NCBI GenBank assembly: GCA_032191485.1
Contig: JAVDOI010000005.1
Coordinates: 10,483,931 to 10,547,930 of the forward strand
From: Leptoclinus maculatus
Taxonomy: Eukaryota; Chordata; Actinopteri; Perciformes; Stichaeidae
Direction of reading: 5' to 3'
DNA length: 64,000 nt
Numbering within the stretch: the first letter of the stretch is position 1; every line of letters begins with the position of its first letter. Below are positions 1 through 12,853 of the stretch, one piece after another. The notes under the pieces were generated by a model. It had not been told where the DNA came from, did not search any database, and saw nothing but the letters and a program-made list of their open reading frames with translations. Made by a program: the position numbers and the translations under genes.

Positions 1-410
1 AAAAAAAGCCCAAGTTAGGTGAATACTTTATGTAGGTAGCTTCATGCATATACAGTACACACAGGCTTCGTGCTCAACAACCCAGCATGCATTCACAGGT
101 AAGCAGCAACAAATTATGCAATAACTGTTCAATTATATAATACATTTGGAAACTAAAGAATATGCTCTAAATGTAATAAAGACTGTTATTTTATCAGTAA
201 GTATACATTTATTTTCTCATATATTAGTCAATGTATTGTGAAAATGTATGTTAATATTTACCTTTCTACTTAAATCATTGGTCTGAAAATGTATTTTGTA
301 AACTTGTTCTGGGAGATTTTGTTGAATTTTGCCACGTTATTACATAACCCAGTTGTTGTTGCATTAGCCACTGTTACACAGAGCAAATTATAACAAAAAT
401 GTCTACTTAC

Positions 411-3400
411 AGACGTATCGCAGCCAACAACATGAAATCTGCAAGGTGCTTTACATTTACTGCAGAACTTAATATGGTCCACATACTGCAAAACAAAACA
501 AAACAAAATAAAAATGAAAGGAGCTAATGATCTGCAGAACATGTTGTAGATTTGGATCCCTAGCTCAATGGTTAATGAGATAAATCTAACAGAATTATGA
601 GAAATCACTTTGAAAAGAAAGATGTGGGATACCTTTTCTCTGGGGATCTTTTTCTTCGCACAACCTTCGCAAATCATCGGGTACTTTGGACAGATTTCAT
701 CATGAGCCTAAAAAAATAATGAAAAGTACCTAAAGTTAGATCACTATAACAGAAATATTTCATCCTGGTGTAGTTGGCAACAATGTTACTAAATGTATCT
801 TACGGTATAAAGTTTGAGCTGGTTAAAATTCACAACAACTGGACGTAGTCATCGTGATTGGTGATTGGTTTGTGGACTGCTGTTTTGAAGCATCGAGTTC
901 AGCAATTTCGCCATTGCCATCTTGGATTATGGTTGTCACCATGTTGTGTTTTCGCAACTAATGAACAGAAGTTAACATATTTGGAATGCGAAGGAGTGAC
1001 GTAGAGACGGCGTATATGGCTCTGGTAGCAGCAGCGACCTGTCAATCACAGTGTGCCCGCCCTAAAGCATACTCTGCTTTATGGTCTATTTGACTCTAAA
1101 TGGACTCTTAATAAATCAAGTGAGAAGTAGGGTCATTTTCTCATAGACTTCCATAGTATTGGACTTCTTTTTGCAACCAGGAGTCGGCCCCTGCTGGTCA
1201 GTAGAGAGAATGCAAGGTTTAGGACACATTCGGCATTTGCGTCACTCGGCAGAACCGGAGGTTGACGCCTGGTTCAAAAGCAAAAGGTAAAGAGAAAGGT
1301 TTTATTTCTCTGAAGGATAATTTCCATAATGTTGACAGACACTTATAAAAACAATCTGAGCCTGTCAGTGGCACAAACGAGCACTTTTAGTTGACGTACA
1401 TTGGCGGTGAGGAGTTGGCTCGAGTGATAACTGTCTGCAGCGTTCTACCTCAATACCGGACCAATTAAAAAAAATTGTTGTCCCTTAAGCTGCGTTCACA
1501 CCAAACGCGGCGCGAATTCATCGCGCCGCAAATTCGCGTCCATCGCGCCGCCGGTCTCGCCGGGGACCATTTGTGTTCATTCACGTGAATCGCGCTGGAC
1601 GCGCTGGAGAGGGGGCGTGGCTTATCGCCCTGAAAGCCGTTCAACTGTCCGCCATTAACCATGGAAAAAAATAACCTCTATTTCTGCTTAGTACGTGTTG
1701 TGGAAGTCCCAGATATCACGGGAAACTAAACGCCGTCATGTCTGGGTTAATAACATCATCCGGAGCAGCTCTGTGTATTTTATCGAGCTGTATTCACTGT
1801 GTCTAGCAAGCCACACGTCCGCTGTTTACTACGGCTGTATGAGCCCCAAATAAACTGATTTGGCTGTGATTTAACTGCAATAAACCGACAAAAAGGGACT
1901 CCGAAATAACTACCTAATGATGCAGATTTTTGTTAGTTCTCTCCGCAAGACGACAAGCAAATAACTTTTAAAATACTTTTCTCAATGGAGCTCGGATGGA
2001 TCGGTGCTAGGCTATGCCAACATGGTAGCAGCTCCATCAACACTCACAATAACGTCATCTAGACGTAAATACGGCAGCGTCTTTTTCATTGTTTGTACCA
2101 TCTGGTTTACACACACACATTTATACACATAGTTTGGTCCGGTCTCTATTGATACGAGGTATCGTAGAGCTCCGGGTGAACACAGACGGCTACGGTATTT
2201 ATTTCCTGATTCAGCAACGGCAGGACGTCACTGATGACAGGGAGAGGGTCTCAACGCTGATAGGCTATCGCGCCACAGCGTCACGAGATTTTTTCGCAGA
2301 AGTTAAAATATTTCAACTTCGGCGTTTTGGCGTTTGACGCGATTCGCGTCCATCGCGCCGCAAATTCGCGTCCATCGCGCCGCGCCATCGCAGATTCGCG
2401 TCACTCCAGTCTCATCGCGTCTGTGCATAGACTTTGTATGTAATCTAGACGCGCGAATAATTCGCGCCGCGTTTGGTGTGAACGCAGCATTAGACACAAA
2501 GAAATAGCGTCCAGGTAGAAAAAAAAAAAACAGAAGTTGCCCCTAAACACAACCCATTCAACAAACCCTAAAGACAGAAAGTCCCATTGGTCATTCGTGT
2601 CATTGGCTGACTGGAGGAAAACATATACAACCTGTTGTCATGTGACCCGAGTTCTGTCCCGCCAACAGTTATGACAAATGAGACATGACAATTAATAATA
2701 TACTTTGAACACAACAAAAGTATGTATGTCCCTGGACCAGGCGGCAACCTCCAGTTCTGTCGAGTGAAGCAAATGCTGCAGTCTTAAACTTGCATTCTCT
2801 CTACTGACCATCAGGGGGCGACTCCTCTGATTGTATAGAAGTCTATAAGAAAATTACTCTATTTCTCACTTGATTTATTTAAGTGAGAAATAGTTTATTT
2901 ATCCCGAGTCTCAGCCGAGTCAGCAACCGGACTCAGTTTTACGCCGGAGCTGGGCCAGGTCATTTTGGCTACCTGGGATGTGATGGTGATGCAGAGCGGA
3001 CACGGCCATCTGAGGCTTTGCTAGCTAAGCTGCAAAAACCAACATGCTCAGAAGATGTTTGTTCCAGATCCTCTCTCACTGACGATCACCTGTCAGCTGT
3101 CCTTCACATATCCACCTCAGACATTCAACCTGACTTCAGTGCACTCGTTCACTGAACTGAAAAACAGAAAATTAGGTAATTGGACTACAAACAAAAGTAA
3201 TAAAAGTACTAATTTTGCAGAAACATGATCCTTGTCAGTGTTTTACGATTATATATGGATATTACAAATGTATATTTGTTTGGATCATTATTCCTGCTGC
3301 AGATGTTTAAGGTGGAGCTCATTTTAACTCCTTTATACACTATTGTTCAGTTAGGAAAGGTTTGACAAATTATAATGTGCAAAGTAACTAAAGCTGCCAG

Positions 3401-6033
3401 ACAAATATAGTGAAGTAAAAAATACAATATTTCCTTCTGAGATGTAGTGGAAGTACAAAGTTGAATAAAATAGAAATACTCAAGTAAAGTACCTTGATTT
3501 GTACATAAGTACAGTACTTAAGCAAATATACTTTGCATTTCACCACTGATCATAATATTTACTTTTTATAAAGAGGTGGAATACTATTGAGCAGGATTGA
3601 GTTCAGTCTATTGGTCCGGCCCTCCACAACAGTCCCTGTTTCTCATGTGGCCCCTTGGGAAAAAGAATTGCCCACCCCTGATTTAGAGTCAAATAGACCA
3701 TAAAGCAGAGTATTCTTTAGGGCAGGTTACTGTGATTGACAGGTTGCTGCTGCTACCAGAGATGTATACGCCGTCTCTACTTCACTCCTCCACATTCCAA
3801 ATAGGTTAACTTCTGTTCATTAATTGCGGAAAAAAACAACAGGGCGACGGCCGTAATCCAAGATGGTGACAGCTAAATTGCCGAACTCGAGGCTTCATAA
3901 CGGCAGTCCACAAACCAATGGGTGACTACGTCCACTTCTTATATACAGTCTAATATGTTACAATATTACAGTATGTCCCTAAAAACATCGGCTCCCTAAA
4001 TTAATTTCATACACAGTGAAATACTGTATTTTATAAATCTAGCGATAGAGAGAAGCCTGACCTTGATGTTCTTTAACAGGAAGGGTTCCTTGCAGTATTT
4101 GCAGTTGAGCGTCCTCTCTGGACATTCTCTCTCGTTGTGGCGCTCCTGTTCGTTGGCCCTCATCAGCTCTTTGCAGGAGGGACACAGGATGATCATGAAG
4201 TCACAGTTGCCCTCGTGGCTGGCCTGCAGGTGACCAACAAAAAAACCTCTAACACTTTTTATAATGTCCACTTACTGTTCTATGAACTTGGGTGTACCTT
4301 GATGATGTCATTCATTGTAGATTGGGGATCTAACTGACAATTGCCTTGAAAAAGTCCAGTGTGTTGGAATGTATGTATATGTATATGCTAAAGTCATTCT
4401 GGTTTTTACGTAACGTTCCATACAGGCGCGTCTCCAAATACTTGAAAAAAACAGTTTGTTCTGAGCTTATAATCCATCCAACATCAGACAGCCCTCTAGA
4501 TGTCTATTTTGGTCTCACCATAGCACAGGAACGGCACATATAAAAGTTGAACGATCCGCATATAAATAAATGCTCTCATAGAGTGGTGACGTCCCGCACC
4601 TTCCGTTGGACCACCATGGGCCTTATTTCGGGAAAAAAAAATATGTACAATAGTAAACGGTGAAAGACACATTTTTTGAATTGTTCCATTTATTACACAT
4701 ATGTTTGTCAATTATAAGTCAAGAGAGTCGCATTTTGTCATAGAACTGTTGAAGTTTAAGACCGAAAAAACATATAATTAGAGAGACTGCTGTTGGGGTC
4801 TGCCTCTGTCATGGCTGACTGAGACCCTCACATTTGTCTTCAGACAAAAGAAGCCTCCATGTTTTCTTCCAACAAAGGCCATGAGGCCAAGGAAGAAGAC
4901 CACACCTCCCCCAGCTCCAACCAAAACTGAATGCTGGCCCCTCATTGGCCAGCAAGAGACCCCCCACTGGTTCACTACCTGCCTTTAAAAGCAGCTCAGA
5001 CTCTCAACTCTTTCTTTTCCGTCCGGCCTCGTGCAAGGAGATCCAGGAAGCGCTTGCCTCATCAAATCCTGTATAGGTCACTAGTCAGAGTCGCTGGTCG
5101 AATAGACTGTTTTATAGTTTATATTTTGGATCCTGTTGCGAGTGAACTGATAACTTCTACGACCAGTTACCTCCACCTTTAAGTGTACACATGGCCGGCG
5201 GAAGGATGCCAAATTCCCTTCCCTCTTCGCTCAAGCCCTGCAGCGCTTGAGCCGGACCCCTGCGCCACGCTCGGAAGCAGCGCAGCCGAGTTAACCGTCG
5301 AAAGATCGATCTCGAAAGAAGCACCGAATAGTAAGAGTTATCTTGGTATCTGGGCTTAGAGTAGATCAGTTTGTGTGTTATTTCCTTTATCTTGTTTAGT
5401 TAAATTACCGTAGCGCTTATAACGTGTTATTACGCAAGCATCGCGGACCGCGAGTCCCGTTATCCTGTGTATTTCCTGCTGTAACTGTGATTAGACCCTC
5501 ACTGCTAGGAGATTCGGAGATTGTGATTTTATCACCTTAAAGACAGAAACCGCGGCAGCCGAACCTCGATTCGCAGACCGAGTTTCGGGGTGATGAAGAG
5601 CAATCTTCGCGTTTCATCGCAGTGATAAAGATCTGTTTTATTTTGGGATTATTTTATTTTGTTCGGTTTTATTCTCTCTTCCTTAAATCGGCTCCGCGAG
5701 TAGGATTCAGAACCGTAACTACTACTGTGCTGTGCTCCCGACCGCCGAGAGTTGCGTGATAAATCAGCTGTTCTCACATCTTACAGCGGCGCCGTAGTAT
5801 CGTGCTCAGAGCTCGGTTTTCTCTCTTTCTCTCCTCCTACGAACACGCACACACAGTTAGATTCACTGATTTTAGTCGACCATCTCAGATACTGGTTACG
5901 TAATCCATTGTCCCAACCCACATTGTGCGTAGATCCACGTGGTTACCTACGTAGCCACGTCCCCGCCATCTTGGTTGTTGACCAACAGGGCCCAGCCCCT
6001 TTTTAGATTACCCCGCCACTGTCCGAGTAGTTC

Positions 6034-6114
<81 letters not shown>

Positions 6115-9100
6115 TCATTTGACTTTAGGTATTAGACATAATTGTATGATAGTGTTTGTTGGTTTTGATATTATTTGATTTGATAATTTATTATTCGGAT
6201 GTAATAAACTCCGTTATTATTAATAATCATTAATAATTGTTACTGACATTAATAATTCAGTTTCTTAGATACTGATAACTCAAACACGCTCCTTTACGTT
6301 CCCAACACTGCACAGACAGAAGTTGCGTGAGTGACGTCTCTCGCTGTAGCTACGATGACTATGTGTTCCGTAACAGGACAACAACGGGTATTGCTTGTTC
6401 TTTCCCCATCAAAACTAGACATTGTTTTTTTTTATTCTGCTACTTATATACAAATCTCTAGATTACCTTGCACCAGGGCTGAGCGATATGGAATAAATCA
6501 AATATTACAATGTTTTGACCAAACACCTCGATATCACTATTGCTACGATATTGTAGCGCTGGCTCTCTGTGCTTTTCACATAATCGTCGGTAATCTGGAT
6601 ATTATGACTAAATCGGTAAAGGCAATTAATAAAACAGAACGGTGTAGTGAGTTCAAAAAACGACATCACTTTCCAGAAATGCAGCCTTTAAAACCAGGAA
6701 ATGACAACACTTATTCGATATTTCGATATCCAGAATCTAAGAAGATATCTCGTCACATATGATATCGATATAATATCCATATTTTGCGCAGCCCTACCTT
6801 GCACCTAAAAAAACATGCTGATTAGATACAAACCAGCAAGAGCCCTCAGGTCCACAGGTATCGGTCTTTTAACCATCCCTCGTTCTAACTCTAAAGCAAA
6901 CATTTCTCTTGAAAAGAGTCTATGGCTAACGTCTTAGCGTGTGTGTCATGTTTATTTTGGCATATGTATATTCCGCACTGATGTAATTGCACTTGCACTT
7001 ATTTTATGTCATTTTTCAAGTAAAGCTCATTGTGTTGCATTTTTTTTTTACGCATATAATCTGTTTTATGAATAAAGTTGAGTTGATAGTACGAGGAACA
7101 ACCACAAATTTGCACCTCAAATTCTTTGATGGTCCCCGTCCACGTGCATCCTTCATTGGGACAGACGGCCCCCAAGGCCTCCACTTCTCTCCGAGCCGCA
7201 TTGTCGGGGAAAGCCTGCACAGAGAAGCAGAGGTTGTTGTCCGGTTCGTGTCTTCAGTTCCAGGTGGAGGAGTTGTGTTACAAATGCTCTGCATCAGTTT
7301 CCTGGGGATCAAATGTTGTATCTCCTCGCTCGAATTTCCCCGGCACATATGGTCATTCTAGGGACGCGGGACTATCGTGGCTTCTTCTATTTTCTACGCT
7401 TGCCAAGAATTAAAGCGCAATCAAAGTTTTTATCGTGCTGGCTCTACACTCCGACACATTGGATCGGAAAACAAACCATGACTGATACATTACAGTGCTG
7501 AGTACAGAATTTTAACATCCTCAGAAATGTCGTCTCTCCACACCTGCTACCCAAAGATACCAAAGCAGGCCGAACTCTACTACGAATGACAGACTGGTGA
7601 TTATGTCAACAAACTAACTTATGCTGCATTCACATGGAATCGGGCAGACGGTAGACGGCACAGGAAAAACAAACAGTCCAATGCAACGGCAGGATGGCAA
7701 ACAAAATACATTAAGTGAAATAATTGTATCTCTACAGATAGCAGGTAGCGTGTGTGCATCCATTAGTGAGTGAGTGGGCACCTCTGTGTCTGTCCACGGC
7801 TAATCTCCCATTCTGCTACAGCAGACTGCATTATATTTTTGGTGGCCAGTTATGGCTGCATTGTCAAGGATCTTTCTTGGTTGCCGTGACTTAAAACACC
7901 TTTTGTTGCCTGTTTTATACCGCTATTGACCCTGCTGACTCCTCACTCACTACTCTTAACCGGCTGCTAGGGGCCGCTAGTGATAAGATAAAATGCAATG
8001 TAGGGTGAAAAAATGTACGTACACCGCCTTGCTTGAGAATGGAGGTGGGTTCCTCAAACAAGTCTTCTTTGATGCAAGCACTGCACTTCTGTGGTCCAGA
8101 ACTTGAAGGGAGGAAAGGCAAATATTAGATAAGTATAGATACTGTGCCAAAATTAAACTCCCATCTACCGTGTGTCGGACAATATAGATGCTTTATGTTA
8201 CCATCACCACTCTCCAAATGCTGTTTAGGTCCATTGAGTTCACTCAAGACCCTAGGATCAGTGATTACAAAAAGGTAGAATCTCAACTAAAGGTTTCATC
8301 TGAGCTTTTGACCGCATCTCATGGTCCTCAAGTGAACGCCAGACCAAAACCGGTAACAGCTCCATTTGCTGACGAAGACCCTTGAGATGAAGGCTTCAAT
8401 AAAGCTACTAAGTAGACCTTGAGTTGAGATAACATATAGAGCTGAAATGATTACTTGAGTATGTGATTGGGTCGATCGACAAAAATAAATAATCAACCAC
8501 CATTTTGATTCACTTTTTTTTTCAATTAATTGGCTTAGTCATTTTTCAAACATAGTTGACAAATATTTACTGGTTCTAGTAGTTTGGTCCTTCTGAATAT
8601 AATATATCTGGGTTTTTGGACAGTCGGTAGAACAGACCTAGTCATTTGAAAACGTACATTTTGACAGTAGAAAAATGTGATTTGAGATTTTATTGAAAAA
8701 ATGATTGACCGATTAATTGAGGAAAACATTGGCAGATAATGTAAATAATCATTAGCTGCAGTCCTATACACACACTATAGTCTATTTTGTCATTTTATTG
8801 AAGGTATTGCTTAAGTTTATTAAAAAAATGGTAAAGTCACAAGTTTAATTTATATCCTCACAAGAAACCAGACAACTGTGGCAAATGATATCAGAAGTAA
8901 CAAGAGAGAATAACATGTTTGTATTGCAATAGTCTCACTGCAGGAAACCCCCGATTACATGCAGTTGGTAAGTAATCAGTTACCGTCCTGCAGCAAATGC
9001 ATAACCAGATTTGGGGGCCCTGCTTTTGGGCCCCTATCCAACCCCCCCACCCTCTGTGTAACTGTATACAATATGTACCTTGACAAGTTCTCAGCAGGTA

Positions 9101-10280
9101 CAGTGCACAAAGCGAAAATACGTTTTTTGTCATGTAGTTGTGGGAAGTCTATTTTTTTTATTATTGCAGTTCCTGACATAAGACAAGGCATATGATAAAA
9201 AATAATAACAATAATAATAGTAACAATAATTGAGCGAGTAGTGAATACATATCTAAATATATCTATGCATGCATACACACGTAGAACCATGTACACAAAA
9301 GTTTCACATGCACTAAGTGCACGCACAGCTAGCCAGGTTTTGTAAACAAAGCACGGAGAAACTTGGATTTTAACACACATGGAGGAGTGCGTCTCTTCTC
9401 AGGTAGACACAGTGGCGGCTGGTCCATAGAGGGCGCTAGGGCGCCGCCCCCCCTAGAGCTACAAAAAATAAAAATAAAAATAAAAATAAAAATAAAAATA
9501 AAAATAAAAATAAAAATAAAAATAAAAATATAAATATAAATAAAAATAAAAATAAAAATAAAAATAAAAATAAAATTTAAAATAAAAATAAACTATACAA
9601 ATTGTCAATATTTGTGTTTTTGAAACATGGAATCACCCAGTAATATGTGTAAAATATGATATCTGCGGTAAATATATGCTTTTCCTGCACGTCCTCTCTG
9701 CCTGTCTGCTCTTCCTCTCTGTGTGTGCACGTCTCAGCTGCTGGGGCGCTGGAAAAACTGCCCCAAAGAGGCGGGTCTATAAAGCAGTTTAGCCAATGCT
9801 GAGTAAAGATATAAATGAGTGACATACAATTCAGCCAATCAGCGTCCTCAAATAGATTCAGCTTGGGGCAGTTTTTTTCCTGCCCCAAGCTGCGCGTTCT
9901 CGTCAGGAGAAGTCTCTACAGGAGAGCGCCAGTGTGAGCACTACTCCTCCTAGACCCGTTTGAGAGGAGAACTGAGAGGAGAAACTACTGAAACAAATTA
10001 AGGTATCAAACGCGCATTACTACTTTGCAGTTAAATATTTAACAATATTTAACTGACCTCACAATCAGACAGCAGACTAGCAGGAAAGAGAAGCAGTACA
10101 TGAAGCTTCTCTACTAGCTGTACACCAGACAGGTTTGGCTAGCTGGATGACGTCATGCTAATAACTTATTTATCTTTTTAAAACAACGGGGACAGAACCA
10201 GCATGGACAGTTAGGGAGTGAGGGACATGAAGCACCTGTCTGAGAAATGGATATATAGTTATATATATATATATATATAT

Positions 10281-10345
<65 letters not shown>

Positions 10346-12055
10346 ATATTATAGTGAATATTATTATATGATATATATATTATTATATTATGCAGAATAT
10401 TATATGATATATATATATATTATTATATTATACAGAATATTATTATATGTTATATATATTATATTATACTGAATTCCCTGTGAGGGTGACTAAAATAAGA
10501 TGTCCTGACGTGTTTGTGAAAGTGTTATTTACTGCTTTTTTTCGTGTTGGAATGAATGTTAAATATTTAACTGCAAAGTAGTAATGCGCGTTTGATACCT
10601 TAATTTGTTTGCATTAAATCATTCTGGGATGTTTGCTGAAATTGATTGGATGTGGCACAGCCCTACCAAGAACATTTTCCACCAGCCGCCACTGGGTAGA
10701 CACTATACCTTTATATAGCACATAGTTGTTTGCGGCTATATATCGAATTTAGCACCGTTAACTAAACAAATATTTAGGAATATGGACTATATAAGCATAA
10801 TATTAACTAATACAATGTCTGGATTTCAACCAGGGGGACCCTCTCTCTAGGGAGAGTCATTTCACGTACTGTTCTACACAGGTAGTCATCCCCAATCTAC
10901 ATAGTCACCGAATCTGATGGGTCACAGATATATGTGTGACACCAGTTGCTAACAGGTTTTTTTTTTTTTTAATAAAGGTGCTTCACAGAGATGCAGACAG
11001 GATACGCCTGGCTGTGGCAGCAAATGTTACTCTTGGCGATGCTTGCACCAAAAATTACTGATCCGAAAATACAACTACATCTGAAAATAAAACAAAAAAC
11101 GGCGCAGACACATGCGCACTGTAAGAATGAAAAATCAGTGATCTCACAACCAAGCTTGACTTCTCACTGCGCCGTTAGTCCAAATACGAAAAATTATTAT
11201 ATATAGGATTTTTTTTTATTCCCGTTTCTGTTTAATGACAAAAAATTAAATAAACTAAGTCAGTCGTACTCTCGTTCCTACTGCTGTCATTCTAATATAG
11301 AAAAACTACTGAAAAGTACACGTAGTACATGTATTGGATAGACCCTTGTCGGGTCACCTTATCTACCATATGGATAAAGGTCATCATACACTCAGATCAG
11401 AAAATGCAGAGTTTAATGTTGGCTCGCTTATCGACAAAGATACTAACTGACTGGAATACATTTGAAATATTCTATCATTTGCTGGACCTTCTAGTAAATT
11501 CGGCATACATGTCGACCTGATTTTATGAATACAAAACACCGTCAAGTTCAACTCCACTGCTTGCTCGGGCTTACTACGTCAGAGGTTAGCGGTACTAGAC
11601 TACGAGGGCACCTGGGACAACCCGTCACACAGATTCATATTGTATTGGGATCAAGTGATGATTGGTGAATTACCTGCACGCCGAATTGTTTAGTGGGTCT
11701 TCCCACTGTGTTCATCATACTTGTCCGTGTGGTTGCATAGGCGTTACCAGCAACAATAAGCAGGGCAGCATTACATTTAAGGATATTTAAAGGAGGGCTG
11801 GTGACAAGCTCCGATCGCTCATACGGGCTACCCATCTAGCTAGCTCCATAGCAACGACACTACTCACCTCACAATTTTGTTGAAACAGAACGAACAAAAG
11901 CGGTGACCGCATTGGGCTTGCAAGGGCCTTCTCAACACTTTCTGGCACGAGTTGCACAAATGCTTGTCCTCGAGGCTGTTGGCCAAAATTTTCTTTGGGA
12001 AGCCAGGTTTCTTGCCTTCCAGGGAAGATGGTGGAGACTGCTCCTGTGCAGCCAT
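411..12055 (-). CDS. traf2: TNF receptor-associated factor 2, N-terminal part (gene continues past the left edge)
   Basis: TRAF2 is a cytosolic adaptor and RING protein that links TNF-receptor-family tails to cIAP, RIPK1, NF-kB and JNK signalling. Six coding exons were placed by splice sites and phase: 12055-11868, 8101-8023, 7214-7116, 4223-4062, 707-633 and 485-411. They total 678 nt, or 226 residues. The ATG at 12055 opens MAAQEQSPPSSLEGKKPGF, which aligns with the human TRAF2 start. RING ligands are C34, C37, C49, H51, C54, C57, C69 and C72 (C3HC4). TRAF-type zinc fingers follow, with CPNEGCTW, CPSCKEL, HNERECPERTLNCKYC, CEGCAKKKIPREK and CSKCKAPCRFHVVGC. All introns are GT-AG. Introns 1, 3 and 4 are swollen by transposons. 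The coiled coil and TRAF-C domain that bind receptors are outside the window. Fish may have two traf2 copies, and I cannot say which one this is. Confidence 0.95.
838..1215 (+). repeat. Left arm of a dispersed inverted-repeat element
   Basis: This arm (GGACGTAGTCA at its outer end) is matched in reverse complement by 3682-3944 and by about 2745-2890. Shared blocks include TTTATGGTCTATTTGACTC, GAGACGGCGTATA and AACAGAAGTTAAC. The Harbinger MITE at 1488-2489 is nested between the arms. Family not identified; it is inside TRAF2 intron 4. Confidence 0.65.
1488..2489. mobile_element. Harbinger/PIF-type MITE in TRAF2 intron 4
   Basis: The ends are inverted repeats: GCTGCGTTCACACCAAACGC from 1489 and its complement ending at 2488. 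The 3-bp direct repeat TTA flanks them (1485-1487 and 2490-2492), as expected for PIF/Harbinger insertion. Inside the ends, TCGCGCCGCAAATTCGCG-like motifs recur, making the termini very CpG-rich. The 1.0-kb interior encodes no recognisable transposase, so this is non-autonomous. Confidence 0.8.
2745..3944 (-). repeat. Right arm of the same element, split by a later insertion
   Basis: The segments 2745-2890 and 3682-3944 are reverse complements of adjacent parts of 838-1215. The sequence between them (about 2891-3681) therefore appears inserted. Its right end, read in reverse, starts CAGGGGTGGGCAA, typical of hAT termini. Its left end is not clear. A 90-codon frame inside shows no recognisable domain. 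Confidence 0.55.
4791..6307 (+). mobile_element. Solo LTR of a retrotransposon in TRAF2 intron 3 (antisense to TRAF2)
   Basis: The segment begins TGTTGGG and ends CCCAACA, a perfect 7-bp inverted terminus of LTR type. It is flanked by the direct repeat CTGC (4787-4790 and 6308-6311). It carries LTR-like signals in order: a CCAAT-like ATTGGCC near 4945, a TATA-like TTTAAAA near 4984, and AATAAA at 6203-6208 about 100 bp before the end. CpG-rich sequence fills the middle, and a (CA)n tract of about 70 bp (6036-6108) has expanded inside. No internal gag/pol is present, so it is a solo LTR. The superfamily (Gypsy or BEL) is not settled. Confidence 0.7.
6036..6108. repeat. (CA)n microsatellite inside the solo LTR
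   Basis: Uninterrupted CA dinucleotides for about 72 bp, lying in the 3' part of the LTR at 4791-6307. Confidence 0.97.
6474..6796. mobile_element. hAT MITE in TRAF2 intron 3
   Basis: The element starts CAGGGCTGAGCGATATGG and, read from the other end, starts TAGGGCTGCGCAAAATATGG. It is flanked by a perfect 8-bp target duplication CCTTGCAC (6466-6473 and 6797-6804), the hAT signature. It is 323 bp and non-coding. A truncated relative lies in reverse orientation at about 21424-21594. Confidence 0.88.
8439..8764. mobile_element. hAT-like MITE with GAGCTGAAATGATTA / GGACTGCAGCTAATGATTA ends
   Basis: Left end GAGCTGAAATGATTA and right end (reverse) GGACTGCAGCTAATGATTA form imperfect terminal inverted repeats of the common fish hAT type. 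The interior is AT-rich and non-coding. A clean target duplication could not be read. Confidence 0.5.
9462..9592. repeat. (AAAAT)n pentanucleotide array
   Basis: About 130 bp of near-perfect AAAAT repeats inside the hAT element at 9410-10694. Confidence 0.95.
10257..10470. repeat. (TA)n / (TG)n / (TA)n compound microsatellite
   Basis: Alternating TA runs with a central (TG)n stretch (about 10312-10341), then TATTATA-type sequence. It lies between the arms of the 53-bp inverted repeat. Confidence 0.9.
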
Positions 12056-12239
12056 TATTCCCCTTGAACAATATCGAGGTACTCAGCGGGGTGCGTTCAA
12101 GAGAACGAACGCAGCTGAATGCAGTTTTAGAAACAATCGCCGGCAGCAACCCATTGCTCTTTGACAGTTTATTCAAATATGCATCCCTGCTTATGCTAAG
12201 AACGCATATTTGATCTTCATATTGCATTGACAAATAAGA

Positions 12240-12480
12240 CCGGGCGTTCTCGTGTGATAGATGTGACAGCTGAGGATGCTACGTTCAGTTGTAAATTACT
12301 ACGTCTGCCGCTAGACGCCGCGAGCCCGTGAGAAGAGAGCAGCGACGAGGCGAGTACCACCAGGAAGCAGGCTGCTGCTCAGCGCTGGATTGGACCGCGA
12401 GAGCTGCGGCAAAGCAGCGATATTTAAACCGGTATAATCTCGGAAGTGTCTTCAAAATAAAAGCAAGGTATTCGTATTCA
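12240..12480. promoter_or_regulatory. GC-rich stretch upstream of TRAF2, possible shared promoter with RABL6
   Basis: This is the most CpG-rich stretch in the roughly 3.7 kb between the divergent TRAF2 (ATG at 12055) and RABL6 (ATG at 15738). It is a plausible core promoter for TRAF2. A non-coding first exon of RABL6 could start here or nearer 15480, where CACAG at 15472-15476 resembles an acceptor for a 5'-UTR exon. I cannot place transcription starts from sequence alone. Confidence 0.3.
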
Positions 12481-12529
12481 TCAGTTTTAGGATGTGCAGA
12501 ATCATATAATTGTAGAGAGCAGTAGACTA

Positions 12530-12822
12530 TGGTAGAATTGAGGAGTTCCCACTGAAATCATTTGGAAAATATATGAAAGGTCAGTTAATCAAAATTACAT
12601 AAAATACATACATACATTACTGCTATGGTATTTATCACTGCAGATAGTTTTGCTAGTATTTGCCCAGATTTTCAGATATCTGCCTCTGACATTTTTGCTG
12701 CCCCTTAAAATCTAAGTATAGGGCCTCCTTTATAATGAGCAAATGGTCCTTCAAAATCTGTTCAGTGATTTATGTCTGTGGATTATCCTAAATAACAGGG
12801 CATTAGTTTCTGGAAAAATACG

Positions 12823-12853
<31 letters not shown>

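Larger units (their letters stand above)
9410..10694. mobile_element. Non-autonomous hAT element in TRAF2 intron 1
   Basis: Terminal inverted repeats CAGTGGCGGCTGGT at both ends, with a perfect 8-bp target duplication GGTAGACA (9402-9409 and 10695-10702). Inside are an (AAAAT)n array at about 9462-9592, a (TA)n/(TG)n/(TA)n tract at about 10257-10470, and a 53-bp perfect inverted repeat (9991-10043 with 10558-10610). No transposase is visible. Confidence 0.9.
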
